This document shows positions 31,342 through 44,395 of a DNA stretch of 64,000 nucleotides, one piece after another. Made by a program: the position numbers and the translations under genes. The stretch is from Nelumbo lutea (Eukaryota > Streptophyta > Magnoliopsida > Proteales > Nelumbonaceae), in assembly GCA_022828595.1 (NCBI GenBank), contig JAKGHH010000002.1, positions 67,366,383 through 67,430,382 of the forward strand, given 5' to 3'. The notes beneath the pieces are model-generated. The model was not told the origin of the DNA, made no database searches, and was given only the letters and a program-made list of their open reading frames with translations. Numbering within the stretch: the first letter of the stretch is position 1; each line of letters begins with the position of its first letter.

Positions 31342-32950
31342 TCATTGCCTTCTACCTTGAAATTGAACCGGTTATCTTCAAAAAGAGAGAAAAAAACAAA
31401 AAATATAATAAAGGAAACAAATAACTAAATAAAAAAAATAATTAGACAAAAATATATTTCAGTTTTAAAAATAAAAGACAATGAATCAAACACCTCAATA
31501 ATTTTAAGGATTAAAGACAATAATTTTAACATTTTAAAAAGATAATTGACGATTGACGGCAGAGCTTAACATTTTATAAAAATTTAAATACTGTTCACAC
31601 ACGTTTGAAAGTTCTGTTAATAACTTGACAATACCCCAAAATTCAAGGTACTAATGTTGATAAACGAAATGACACTCCTAAATGGTGGTGAGCAAATCGA
31701 GGCCAAAAAAAAAAAAGTAAGAAAAGGAAGGAAGTGGTAATTGTTTTTGGTTTGAAGTTTGAACATGCTTATCAATCTTGGTAGACGAGATGACCGGTTG
31801 ATGGTACCCAAAAGAACAAGTGGTCAGAGGGCCAGGGGGGTCATAAAAAATGTTGACTGAGACCTTTCCCCATTCCCCAACGGATGGGATGACCCAGCTG
31901 CTCTTTGGATGTTGGAGTAATTCTTCCAAACCTAGCTATAGCATCAACGGGAGGGCTGGCTCTGGCTGATGATCTCAATGCTCGCACATTGTACAACCAC
32001 CTCAACCTCATCTCCATTAATTGTTAACTCCGATTCTGATTGTTTGCAATTTTTGTTCAATCTCCCAAAATGAGGGAAACAGTAATGGGAATTCAATATG
32101 AGTAGAGTAGCCCTAGCTAGACCACCACCACTTGTCAGACAAGTTATTAAACCCCATCGACTGCGAGAACAACCACAACGAACCATGACCGCCCGGCCAA
32201 ACCGTAAGTTAAATTCTCGATACAGACTTCAGCAAAAATCAGGCGCACTGCTAAGTGCTAGCTCAATTGGCTGCAATGAATCAGAAGGCCCAAGCTTCAC
32301 CCATCAACAACGATAACAACAAATTAAAACAGGTTGGGAGTTGTGGTTAGTTTTTGACTGGGCAGTGAAGATTATAAATGGGGCCAAGCCAAGAACAAAT
32401 TAGTTGATTTGAGGGAACAATGAGGTCAGATAGACAGATACTTGGTCAAATTTCGAACAAGTTGATTAGGCTGGGTTCCCTATGGTTTCGGTTACCAGGA
32501 ATCACTATCCTACTCGTGAGCCGTGAGCCACCCCCACCCGCAAAAACAAACAATTGGTTGTGGCTGTGGGCTGTGTCTAGTGATACCATTATCAGTCGTC
32601 AGCATCTGCTATTTATTCACAATTTAAGTGTCATGAATTATTCAGCCATTATAATAATAGGCATCGATCTGCCATCCCTCACAAGCAACTAATAAATAAT
32701 CGAAGACACAGAGACTATATAAGAAAGGTATTTGACACCAGCCATCTTAAGGGAGCTGAAACACTTTCCCATTTATCATGTATGTATGTTAGGGGGGTAC
32801 CTAGTTTCACACTAGGCGCTGAGACTTGGTTACCTAGAACTTATATCAAATGTTAAATTCCTAATTAAGTGGGTTAATTGTAAGTGAGAGTATGTTATTT
32901 AAAAGAAAAATCAAAAGAGAGCATGAAGAAATGATATAGGTCGTTATGAC
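31342..32950. other. Intergenic, no supported gene
   Basis: No coding region recognised; A/T-rich with scattered short repeats. Confidence 0.4.
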
Positions 32951-33320
32951 TAAGGGTGTCCATTTGACCAGATTTGGAACAATCTAATCCGGTTCAATAT
33001 GAATTCATTATAGATGGATCAGGTCCAATCCAATCTATTCTGGGCTATTTTGAATCAGTTTAATTCAATATTTAGACCATTCAATTCAATCTGTTCAAAT
33101 TAGCTTTAATTTAGATTGGTTTCAACCTAAATATTGGTTCATTAATACCAGTACTTTTATCTTCTATCAATGAACTGGATATTAGTTCAATCCGCTCCAA
33201 TTCAATATAAATCATTAAGGATGAACCAGGTCCATTCCAATCCCATAATTAATTTGGACTGGCTGATCCAATTAAATATGAATTGTCAGTCCATCCAATA
33301 CCAGCCCATTTATACCCCTA
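32951..33320. mobile_element. hAT-type MITE, 370 bp, with 8-bp target duplication
   Basis: The element runs from TAAGGGTGTCC to TATACCCCTA. It is flanked by GTTATGAC at 32943-32950 and 33321-33328, a perfect 8-bp duplication, typical of hAT transposition. The interior holds repeated CCAATCCAAT and AATATGAATT words. Confidence 0.9.
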
Positions 33321-33618
33321 GTTATGACATGAATGAAAGCAAGAATACAAAAGAAAACAATGAGATGGTAGTGGAAAAAACAATGTAGGGAGAAGGTAGA
33401 AATGATAGTGGAAAAGAGGACGGGGATGAAGGGAGAGATCAAACAGGTGAGCATGGGCAATGATGGAGATGGAGGAGATGAAGGTGATGACAGTGTTGGA
33501 AATTTGGTACGCCTACATCATTTTGATGGCTGATACTGATGGGTTATCTTAAGAGGCCATATTTATGGTAAGAGCCTATTTTTAAAATACAGAAAAAGAA
33601 TTTAATAGAAATTTTTAA

Positions 33619-33966
33619 GGTTGTGTTTAATGTGGTGGAAAAATTCAGTGTAAAAGTCAATCCATTATGTAAAAGTCTATCGGTTTAAAATTATTTGAAC
33701 TGATGAAAATTTTTAAGCGAGAATGAATGTGAATGTACACCAATTTTATTGATGTATCATTTTCATCGATTAACAATATAAAAATCAGCCAAAATCAGGA
33801 TTACATCGATTTACAATGTAACTTTTAGATGAAAAAAAATGACTGCAAAAGTTGACCGGATGTAAAATTTTACACCGGTCTGCTTTTACACCAAAAACAA
33901 ATATAAATGCAAACTGACGATTGAATTTTACATTGATTCATATTTGCACCTCAATCAAACGCAACC
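33619..33966. mobile_element. Harbinger-type MITE, 348 bp
   Basis: Inverted ends GGTTGTGTTTAATG and CAATCAAACGCAACC. TAA duplications are at 33616-33618 and 33967-33969. The interior has long inverted stretches built on TTTTACA. Confidence 0.82.
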
Positions 33967-33969
33967 TAA

Positions 33970-36005
33970 AGAATTTTCTAATAAATTTTTGTATATTGAA
34001 AACATAAACCAATGATAAAAACACACATCCCTACGTCACAATAAATCTTTTAAATTATTAAAATTTTAATGGTATGTACAAAACGATAAAACATGTGAAC
34101 GGTGAATGCAGTGATTTGTTGAGATCTGAAATTTAACATGAAGCAAATAGTACTATAGTAGTAAATGTACCTTTCTTGGACTCAAGAAAAGACATTTGAC
34201 GGTTAGCATTTTTAAGACTCAGACAATCCAAATGAAATGGCATGAACAGTCTCATTGCAAATTTCTGAATTCATTGCAGATGTATAAACATTCAAAATGT
34301 CAAATACCTCTATTTTATATATCGATACCATTTGGAGATGGCACCTACTCTAAATGTCCTTGGATTGTATAACCGAATCAGTCAAAGGTTCAATTACCGG
34401 TAGAATGGTCCGACTGTTCAACCCGAACAATCAATCCATTCTAACAAAAAAATTAAAAAAAATTAAAAACAGTTTGAACAATTAATCAGCCGGTTCAGCA
34501 GTTTGCTAACCAAAATCAGTGGTTTTAAGAAAAAAAGCGGTTTTGAAGAAAAATGGGTGACTGGTTCCCAATTTTTCCGATCCGACCATCCAGACCGGTC
34601 CAGTTTTGAAAACCATGGTACTTTGGGCCTAAAAATTCTGGCCCAGGCTTAAACCGTCATTCTCCGTTCTGATGATGCAACCATCCAATCCGGTCCAAAA
34701 TCTAACGAAGCTTTATGAGATGAACTGGACAATACCAACCCCATATTCAGGTTTTGATAATTTTAGCACAAAATGGTCATTCTCATGGTTGAAACCGCAT
34801 TCTCGACCCTGAAGCTTTTATCATCGCATCGAAGCAGACTCTAGGCCTCTATATTTTATCATTAAAAAAACCGCAAAAATCCAAAACGGTTGTCAGAAAA
34901 GAATGGCGAACTGCGACAAAAGTTACCGAGGACCAGTATGTGTAGTACGCTTTATCTTGTCAACCTCCCAACATTCATTATGTAACCTAAGTTGGGTGGA
35001 GGTAGTTGGATTTGACCAATTGCCTGCTAACATCCTCCAGTTAGTTCATTGGATTCCAAACTTGGGCTGAATGGGAGGTTAAATTGTACCTTCACACTGC
35101 TCACTCCCTTAACTTTATTTAGTATGACCGAGAGGCCAATATGGGCGGTTTATCTTATCCTTGTTTAAATTAGTTGGGTTAGAATTTGGTTCTCATTGAT
35201 TACAGATATTGATTGACTGGATCATTGTTTTGTGTTTGGTAGGGATTGGTCATTTTACTGGTGTAGATAGAGGCGAGGCAATAGGGACAGATTTGACAGA
35301 ATAGCATGACATTGGGCGTCAGATAAATGTTAATTAATTTGAAACAGACGGACCCGCCAAAAAATGTGATGCCTTCTTGGTCCCTCCATGTGCTCTGTCC
35401 TCCCATCCCCCACTCCCCAGCTGCCTGCAACCAAACTTCAGTAAAAGATAAAATTTTGAGGATTCCTCCTCCCTGGACACAACTGCACTCCACCCTCTCT
35501 GCTCCCCAAATTTCGATGACAACTGAGAAGAGTACCCTTTGCTGTGTTTTCACTTCTCTCTATAAGATTATTCAGAGGAAATTAGTAAAGAAGGTACACC
35601 ATAAATATACAACTAAATCCATTCATTCCTTAATTCATTCATATAACACTACTATTGAGACAATACATATAAATGATCTATGATGCAAAGCTGCGGGCTA
35701 CATGCTTTTGCAACCACCTCAGCCGCTACCATTCCTGTTTTCTTTTTCAATTGAGCATCACCCACCAACAAAAGTGATGAAACAAATACCCCCCTCCCTC
35801 CCCACCATCGAAAGTCAAAAAAAGAGTTTCACTTCACATACCCAACACTTACACATACACCCTTTTTACTCTCACCCCTTTTCCCTATTACTTTTAACTT
35901 CCCAGATAAAAAAAAAAAGGAAAGCAGCATCTAAAATGGCGCCAAAGTAAAAAATAAAATAAAAATTCCCGACGCGGGAATTTTGAAAAAAAAATTAACG
36001 AAATC
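33970..36005. other. Intergenic downstream of the expansin gene
   Basis: Contains a further foldback repeat copy (about 34368-34618, CCGGT/ACCGG-rich, ending TTTTGAAAACCATGG). No gene is supported. Confidence 0.45.
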
Positions 36006-38050
36006 CTAGACTCTGAAATTCTTCCCGGTGAAGGTTTGACCGAACTGCCAATTGGCTGGAGCGACGTTCCACGAGGTCGAGGTGCGGTGATCGCTGCCGG
36101 TGATGCGGAACGACAGCGCCTGGCCTACCAAGACTGCGTTTGATTGCCAGTTCTGGCCCCAGTTACGGCTCATGGTCAACCACCCTGTGTTCGATCCTTT
36201 CACGCTCACCTTCACGATGTCACCTGCTCCGGCGACGTTGGTGACCAGGACCAAGTTGAAGTAACGGAAGCCGTTGATTGTAAACCTGATTCCTCCGTGC
36301 TTGCGGCATGGCACCCTGTCGTTTAAAAAAAACCCTAGTTTAGTCATTTCCGTTCACATTCTCTGATACCCGACCAGGGCCAGTGGGAACGTGGTTACAA
36401 AAGTAAAGTGAGAGGGGGCCATGAAATGAGAAGGGTTAAAAGATAAAAAACACAACCCTACTTAACATTTACGACCAAACTATTCTTGTACTGCTCGGGT
36501 TTGGGCCCCCACTTGTTTTTTCCCTTAAATAAATCAGGGACAGAAAAACAGGCAAACGCTCCGGGTCCTCGGGTTTTCGTGATTAGACCCAAGAAATCGG
36601 GCACGATCCGGGCGGAGATATGGTAAGCAACTAAGCATGTCTACAGTCTTATCAAGTACTGGGCCAGCCAAATTACACCAAGTCGGCTACGTAAATATGG
36701 GACCCATGTAGCAAACTATCCTCTGATTGCCGTAGAGGATGAAGTTTCGAGATCGACGACCCATCGAAAATGCGTTGGAAATTAGACATTTTGTCGGATG
36801 AGTTTGGGTTTTTTTGGTATTTCGAATAACATAAAACGTTTTGGGAAAAGGGCGAAGAGTGAATCTCTGCAAGGGATTTGGGGATAGGGCTTGGGACCAG
36901 ACAAGGATGTGGCCCATACGCGTCAAAACAAAGCGAGAAAAGATATTAGATGCTCACCTTCGATATGCGACGGGAACGATACCGGCACGGTACTCAGCAA
37001 TCTTTAGGAACATGGGCATGGCCAGATCAAAGTGAGGACGAGGGGGATTGCACCAACCACCGTTGTCGCTGGGGAGAGCGAAGTTCGGGGGACAGAAGTT
37101 GGTGGCCGTAATGAAAATGGAGGGGCCGCCGGGGTGGCACCACTGAGGGTCGTTTGCGCATTTGATCTCGAAGCATGCACCGCAGCTCAGGCCATTGTTG
37201 AATAGGGCAGTGCTCAGTGCCGCTGTGTTCACGCCATAGCCTTGGCTGTACAGGTTGCCGTACCCACAAGCTCCGCCTGCAGAGAGAAACCAGAGTGTCA
37301 AAATATGACTTCGGCGGTCGCAATGTTTTTAAGAGAAATGCGGAGAAAGCGAAGGGGGTTTTTGCGCTACAAAATGCGGTAAAGAATGAAACTAGATTCC
37401 GTGAAATCTGCACAATAATGTAAGTCTTGAACTGGTTTAATGGGTTTGCTGATCAGAATGCAACTCTAGACGGCATGTAACAGAGGATTGGGGAAGTGTC
37501 AAGGCCAAATGTTAGTCGATCGCTGCACTAATACTCATAGAATTCTCAAAGGGTATGCAGCAGTCGTGGTTGGAATATGAGTAGCCACACGCAGTTCCTT
37601 CGCTTGGAAAAGAAACTGAACACGAGAAGGGTTTCTTAGGATTAGCCATGGAATTACTTTAGTGTCCAACTGTCCATCTGGGGGAATGCACAAAGACACT
37701 TGGAATTTACTGCACTGAAAAACAAAGAGACACATGAAAATACCGAGGATCTGAGTTCGAACAACACTAGGAAAAGAGGAGAATTAACAGGTGACGGCAA
37801 ATGTATCGCATTGCAGGAGTATGAATGCAGGGCTTCATAGGATTAGGAGAAGAAACCGAGAAAGCAGTTGAGGCAGTAGTTATCTGCTTTACATACCCAT
37901 AGTTCCAGAGGCGTCGCTCCCACCGTAGAAAGTAGCATGGGCGTTCTGCCATGGCCCTCCACTATAAACGCCAGGGATTCTGGCGTCGACAAGCGTCAAA
38001 CACGAGATGAGCAAAAGTAAAAGACTTGAAATCACGCTGGGAGTAGCCAT
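36006..38050 (-). CDS. Alpha-expansin
   Basis: Three exons on the minus strand: 38050-37897, 37276-36958, 36315-36006, GT-AG introns, 260 residues. The signal peptide is residues 1-23 (leucine-rich core, cut before R-I-P-G-V-Y). Domain 1, the family-45-hydrolase-like part, has G-G-A-C-G-Y-G (53-58 with G52), a set of cysteines (55, 83, 86, 91, 98, 113, 127, 161), the W-C-N-P-P motif and H-F-D at 133-135. Domain 2 has four tryptophans (203, 210, 214 and 240) with W-N-V and W-Q-F at the end. Length and exon plan are usual for alpha-expansins, which loosen cell walls non-enzymatically at acid pH. No TATA box is obvious upstream. Confidence 0.95.
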
Positions 38051-40484
38051 TTCTCGCCCTTGTAAGTGGTAGCAGAGGGAGAGAGAAGAGAAAGAGAGAC
38101 TGGAGGCCGGTAATGGGATGAAGAGAAGAAGGGAGGAAGGTGGGCTACTTATGGAGGATGCGTGGGATGTAACGCAGGGCAGGGGACGAAATTATTACAA
38201 CGTAATTAATGCAGTGTGGTATTCTTGTGTGGAGTTAAGTTAAAGAGTTTTAACTCTCCCAAAAATAATAAAACATTTTTATTTTTTATTTCACTTGAAA
38301 AAACATTTGACGTTGTAAAAGAGAAGTCAAACATAACGGAAGCGGATTCTCGGTCCATGTTTGAACTGAGACATTGCTCTTATTCTGTTAATTGTTATTC
38401 GACCTCATTTTACCAAATTGTCCCTAGGGTAGTGGGATTTCTTCATTCATGATATTTACAACAGTTTCTATGAAAAGCAGGGGTATTTCTCTCAGATATT
38501 AATACAAGTGGACAAAGAAAGGGTGAAGAAAGGCCCGTCCGAAACAACTTTACTTCAATCGCAAGTTGTGCCGTTTCCGGCGGTCGTGATTCGACGACTT
38601 TTTTTAATCATTTTTTTGTTGTTTTAATTATGGGATGAACGGTGGGAACGTAGGAGGGAGGGGATCCCAGTCAATCTTCACTGCAGCCAAAAAAAAAAGT
38701 TACCCGCCAAATAAAGGAGAACTCTCAACAAAAACAAGCGTCCCAACTCCCACGTAGGGGTGGGACCCAGTTGTCCGTATTCACCGGCCCACGTATCACG
38801 CCGGGCTATTAACCGTACATGGGTCCCATCTCGAGCCTCACGCACACTCGCTGAGTCTCCACACCATGTTGAACTACTACTGTCTACTGCGCCTATTTTA
38901 CCAATCCAAAGTTGAACTAGATTGCCCCACTTGTAACTCTCTCAGATTAAAAAGTGAAGCAGGGTGCGTGATGGGCACCTGCGGTGGCAGCCAGGGCGGT
39001 CACATCGGCGACTCCTTCACACCATGTGCCCTTTCCTACACATTCACCACTAGTCGAGCCGAAGGCTGAGGAGTGAAGTCTGAAACCAGCTTCAGCTTCA
39101 GCCGATATATAAAGAGCTCTCAATCTTCTTACAACTTTATCTTAAAGGACATAAATTAAATATAAGCTTTTTTTCTTCTCACCCAACTGGCCCAATTCAG
39201 CTATTATTAAACCGGTCTGTGAAACGGTGGCCCGTTTGGTTCATCGGAAATAAGAATCTGGAAATTATTTGGTTGGGTAGAATCAAAATCTTATTTTTTT
39301 TTTTTTTGGAATGACATTCTCATAATTGAGGGAATGAACATTCTCTCCCCTCTTTTGAGAATGAAATCCAATTCCAATTTATTTCAATTCTCATTCCCAT
39401 AAATTCTGGTTCCAATTCAGACGGTAAACCAAACGGACCCATAATGTTGAATCGACCGTAATACATCACTTAAATTGCCTTCTTAAGCCAGAAACCCGCA
39501 AACCCACCACCATGTGCTCTCAGTAATTGCTCCTTCCAAGTTCCAACTTCTAACTCCTTTCCCCAATTGCTCTCTAGTTTTTCTTTTATGTTTTTTTTAT
39601 TCTCCCTTATGGCCAAGACAAGATGTTACTGTATATTCTAGCGACAAAATCTTCATTTACAATTAAAGAATGTAAGAAAAAGGTATACCAAGCTGCCACG
39701 TATATCTATTCCCTTTAGAGTTTTGAATTGGAATAAATATTAGTTTATCTATTTTCTTAAGCTTTTCCATCCAGCTCTTTTTGTTTTTTGTTTTTCTCCT
39801 CTCTATCGTGTTTATCAGTTCCTTCTGATTGCTTCCACGGTTTATTATTTTCTATTTTCTCTTTCATTCTTTTGAACTGTTGCTTTCTGGCGTTTCTGTA
39901 ACTCTCGTGTGGAGATGGAGTGATATCAAGCAAGAGGCATCAGTGCATCACTATGTACATCGAAACTAAGATTTATCATCATCTGAGAAGCTCACATGCG
40001 TTGTCCAGTGCGGGCCCAACTGGCCAAACGCTCAAATAATATTCAACACCTTTCACTCCACTCCAAGGGAGCCCAGCTCATGCCTCTCGCAAGATTTTGT
40101 AGCCTGTTTATCACAAGCGTCGTACAAATTGCGTAATCTCAATCTTGTATGAATTATGATTGACTAAACGAAGGGCCCTGATCTTTTCTTTTCGTGAAAG
40201 TGTGCATCATGCAAAATCCACTGTCAAAATATATATATATCAAACAAATCATACATCACATTTATCAAAGAGTGACTGAAACGGTTAAGGTGGTTCTTTT
40301 GCATGCAAGACAATCCAAAAAGTGGAAATGAGATCATTTACTACCGACCAACTAGAACGATAGGATCGTCCACGTCATCGTCTATTCAACTGACCTTCGA
40401 CAACAATGCACCGACCCGGCCAGCAGCGTGGTACTACCAAGTGCCATGTCAAAACATGTGAAGAAAGCCCCGATTCTCCCTTCC
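38051..40484. other. Intergenic upstream of the expansin gene
   Basis: Contains the expansin upstream region (near 38060-38160, purine-rich) and a MITE at 39229-39440. No further gene is supported. A short AT run is near 40230. Confidence 0.4.
39229..39440. mobile_element. Tourist-like MITE, related to the copies at 5464 and 57922
   Basis: Ends GGCCCGTTTGGTT and AACCAAACGGACCC. The interior holds ATTCTCAT and CCAATTTATTTC-type inverted tracts. A target duplication was not identified, and the left boundary may be off by a base or two. Confidence 0.7.
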
Positions 40485-40684
40485 TGCATGGAAAGAGTAT
40501 AAATACACAATATGTGAAGTGTAAAGACTTGTATTTTATATTTTTTAAGTTTATATTTGCAGTGTATATATTTGTATTCATAACTAAATTTGGAAGGGTT
40601 ATAAATACAAATATGCAGAATGCAAAAGCTTGAATTTTGTATTATTCTGTATGTTTTTGTATTGTATATATTTGTGTTTGTACT

Positions 40685-41300
40685 TATTCGGATGGTGTCC
40701 TAGTTGGTCGGAGCTGCTATGTGGGTATTTCCATGACCGATGTATTCAGACCACATTAGAGCACTGTTTGTCTACAAGTGTGGATAATTACATCATTGAA
40801 AACTTTGAATAAAAGTGAAGTCTTGTACAAACAAGGACAAGCACCACCTCCCAAAGATAAGTGCCCTTGCTAGGCAAGGCGGAGCTCCCCAAAAACCTCA
40901 ATGGGTGACCTCATCCCAATGACCCCTCAAGGATCGTATCTAGGTAGAACTTGGACACTCAATTATTTAAAGTCGTCTCTCCTCAAGGTAAAAGGGCTTC
41001 AACTCTCGAAACTCTCTAAGCTTTCTAGCTCTCTTTCTCATTTACTATTCTCCTCGACTCAACCTAACTCAACCAAATTGACTACATCACCCCATTACTG
41101 ACTTGAGCATCGGAGTACATTCCCAGGGACCCCATCCCCAGGTCTCTAACTCTATCCTATTTGTAAACCACCTTAGTGCACGACCTCGTCCTTCCACCCC
41201 ATCTTCGTCTAGTGATAAGATTACCTGTTGTGTATTCAATTTGGCACACCTCAGTTCAACACATCTTAGCTCGACACACCTCAGATCGTACAATATTTGA
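40685..41300 (+). repeat. 5' LTR of element C
   Basis: It aligns with the 3' LTR along blocks such as AAAAGTGAAGTCTTG, ACAAGCACCACCTCCCAA and CATTACTGACTTGAGCATC. The TG start has decayed to TA. It is a single-copy version of the tract that is doubled in the 3' LTR. Confidence 0.85.
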
Positions 41301-42049
41301 TTGGCACCATTTGTGGAAACCGGCACAAAACGCCCGTTTCCAATCTTCTCTCTCCTCGTGTACCGAAAGCGATCATGCATCCCAAAAGCACCTCCAACCG
41401 CTTTAGTGCCCACTCCCCATCTCGGGGATCCCATTCTCGACACAACTCTCCCCCCCGTGAGGTTTGATCGTAGAACTAGGAGAATCCTAAAGAGTTCAAC
41501 ACCCTACAAAAGAAGGTCGGCCACCTCATCCTAATGATGGAAGCGTTGGGGCATCAAGGACACGCCCCTACAACAACACAACCAGCCCCACTTGTGCCTA
41601 TGATAGTTGATCCTCATGTCAAGGACCCAAAAAGGCACCCAACGGATCCTTCAAGACCCAAAATTGAGCGTGAGAGGCCCTAGCCACCTCAGAAGTCTGA
41701 GTCTCAAGCTCGAACCCGAGCCCATAACGCTCACTCCCAATCACACCACTCCAAAGGAGCTCGTCTTCCCATCAAGGATCACCTCGGTTCGGCATACCTT
41801 GGCTTAGCACACCTCGGTCCGCACATGCAACACCAGCAGTCACAGGTCTCCCTTGCCAAGTCTAGCCCTATGAAAGATTGTCGTGCATCACCAAAGGAGA
41901 TGAAACTCGCAGAACTCGGCATAGAGATCAAAGACGTGCAGGAGAAATTGAACAAGTTAGAGCAAGCTATGCCAACCGGAGCATAGCCGCCACGACAGCT
42001 CGTCCTCCAAAAGAGTCATGCCCATCGAAGAAGCTGACCTTCATATAGG

Positions 42050-42960
42050 AAATCATGGACGAGCAGCCTCTGTAGGATGGTGCCCCCCCTCAATTGGAGA
42101 AATACGATGGGACCTCAGACCCTGCCGACTACTTGGAGGGATTTAAGGCCTTCATGCTTCTATAGAGCTCTTCCAAGGCCTTAATGTGCAAGGCCTTTGC
42201 CTCTACACTCCAGGGAGTAACTATGCAGTTGTACACTGCGCTCCCCCCTCAATCAATAGTTGCTTGGGAACAGTTTGAGGAGCAATTCCTAGAACAATAC
42301 ACCAGCAGCCGCCAACACTAGAAGATGTTAGCCAACCTCATACATGTTTGACATAAGGAAGGTGAACCCCTAAAGGAGTACTTGGCGAGGTTTAACAATG
42401 AGTCCATCCAAGTCTAGAGACTAAACCATTCTATAGCCATGGCCTGCATCATGAATGGGTTGTAGACATCTTGGTTCAACTTTTCACTATATAAAAAAGC
42501 CCCTATTGGATTGACCCAACTCATGGCACATGCCTAATAATACATCAATGTCGAAGAGGCACAAGCACAGCATCGACAGGAAGAAGAAGAAGGTCGACAT
42601 GACAAGAAGCACAAGGACTAGAGCAACAATCGAGCTGACCACAATCGTGACCATCGTAGAAGTCGTGGGCTGAGGACTCCACCCCTGACCTTCAAGAACT
42701 TCATTCCAGTCAACTCCACTCGAACCAAGGTGCTAATCAAAGTCATAACTATAGGTTCATACGGTGGCCGAAGAAGTTGAAGTCTCAAGGGAACAGGAGG
42801 ACAAGGGACGAGTACTGTGAGTTTCACCGAGACCATGGCCACGATACTAAAGATTGCTAGGACCTCCATAACCACATAGAAGACCTCGCCCGAAGAAGGT
42901 ACATCAAGGGTTTCATGGATCACCGTCAAGCTCCCAATAGAGACAACTCAAGTCGCATCG
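42050..42960 (+). pseudogene. gag of element C, multiply interrupted
   Basis: The translation has the gag core (L-E-K-Y-D-G-T-S-D-P, W-E-Q-F-E-E-Q-F, T-S-S-R-Q-H) and, after a frame change near 42770, the nucleocapsid part C-E-F-H-R-D-H-G-H-D-T-K-D-C. Several in-frame TAG codons stand where the family expects Gln (for example after F-M-L-L, after R-Q-H and after I-Q-V), as if CAG had mutated to TAG. Confidence 0.82.
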
Positions 42961-43449
42961 ACATGGCTATCAATCAAGGCTGGCCTTTGGCTAGAATCAT
43001 CATCGTCATTTCAAGTAGGGCGACGCTTAAAGAGAGCCCCCTGAGCGGGGTGATTATTGCCAAAACCATATGAACTCCTTGTAACTAATATTTGAGCAAT
43101 AAAAGTTAATTCTTGATAATATGTCTGTTACATACACCAAGTCCCCCCCCCCTAAGGTGACCTAGTTGAACCCTAATGGTCAAGTATGGACACTTAGGAT
43201 TCTTAGCTCATACTAAATTTAGTGAGAATGGCATCCCCGACACTCATGGCTTAAGGGCTACCAGAAAAGACTTCTATGGCATCATAACAGCCTCAAGGAG
43301 CCGAGGAACCATGGCAAGCCCCATGACTTGGTGTTAAGGGATGAGTCAGTCGAGCACCATGGCCTATTCTATAAGGAGTTGCCAACTTGTTCCTAGATGA
43401 CCAGGCTCCACCAAGCTCCCAAGGAAACTTGAGAGCCTAGAAGTGCCTT

Positions 43450-43935
43450 GGCCAAGTAGGCTTGGAGGCTACCTAGCAACCAAGTCTGAGACCTCAGTTA
43501 ACACAAGACCGATGCCACCTAGTTGTTAAGTAGACAACCTCAACCATCCTAAGGATTATGCCACCTAACCATCAAGCCTGAGACCTTGGTTAGTATAAGA
43601 TCAAAGGTTACTTGACTATTAAGTCCGCAACCTCGGCCATCCTAATACTTTGACCACCTAACCATCAAGCCTGGGGCCTTGGTCAGCATAAGATAAGCCA
43701 CCTATCCATTAAGTCTATGACCTTGGCCATCCTAAGTCTTCGGCCACCTAACCATCAAGCGCAGGACCTTGGTCAGCATAAGACTGAGGCCACCTTAACA
43801 CTAAGTCCACAACCTCAGCCATCCTAAGACTGAGGCCACCTAGCCATTAAGCCCGAGACCTCAATTAGCATAAGATCAAGGCCACCTAGCCATAAAGTCC
43901 GCAACCCTGACTAGCCTAAAACCGAGGCCAACCTA
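43450..43935. repeat. Imperfect tandem repeats, about 91 bp (two 46-base halves)
   Basis: CCACCTAACCATCAAGC recurs at 43561, 43654 and 43744 (spacing 93 and 90). Each unit alternates a CTTGGTCAGCATAAG half with a CTCGGCCATCCTAAG half. The array lies in the noncoding 3' part of element C. Confidence 0.85.
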
Positions 43936-44395
43936 GGAGGATCAAAGCCAACCAATGACTAAAGTTGGTTCCTTAGGGACCTCGATCCCTCCTTCAGTTT
44001 CCTTGACCTCACCTTTAGTCTCCTTGACCTCGGCCAACGTAGCCTCACATTTGATCTTTTCAACCTTAGCCTCATCTTCAATCCCCTCAACCTCAACCTC
44101 AACCATATTGGCATCAGTCTTCAACATGAATCTGATAACCTCTAGTTGAGGCCTCCGCTTAGACTCATTGCTCAAAGTGGAACTACTGGAATGGAAAGAA
44201 AATCAAGAATAGGACAAAGAAATAGACATCATATTGAAGGAAAGAGCGTAGAACACTTGAAGCATTAGACCTAGTTTGACCAAGCTTCAGCCAACTAGAG
44301 AAATCTACTAAGTTCCTCAACCAACCACTTTAGGAGATCTTCCACTACACCATGGTTAAGCACCTCACTCCTTGATTTCGAAACTGGGGGACTAT

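Noticed and set aside
30925..31680. Larger Mutator-like element enclosing the foldback repeat at 31095
   Set aside because: The two ends share only weak words in inverse orientation and no 9-bp duplication was found.
40344..40711. Perfect 12-base inverted repeat CCGACCAACTAG / CTAGTTGGTCGG suggesting one transposon
   Set aside because: The right arm lies inside the 5' LTR of element C, and the same LTR sequence recurs at 44407-44418 in the 3' LTR, so the pairing is likely coincidental.
43450..43935. CRISPR-like array
   Set aside because: The repeats are imperfect, contiguous and within a plant retrotransposon; there are no unique spacers.
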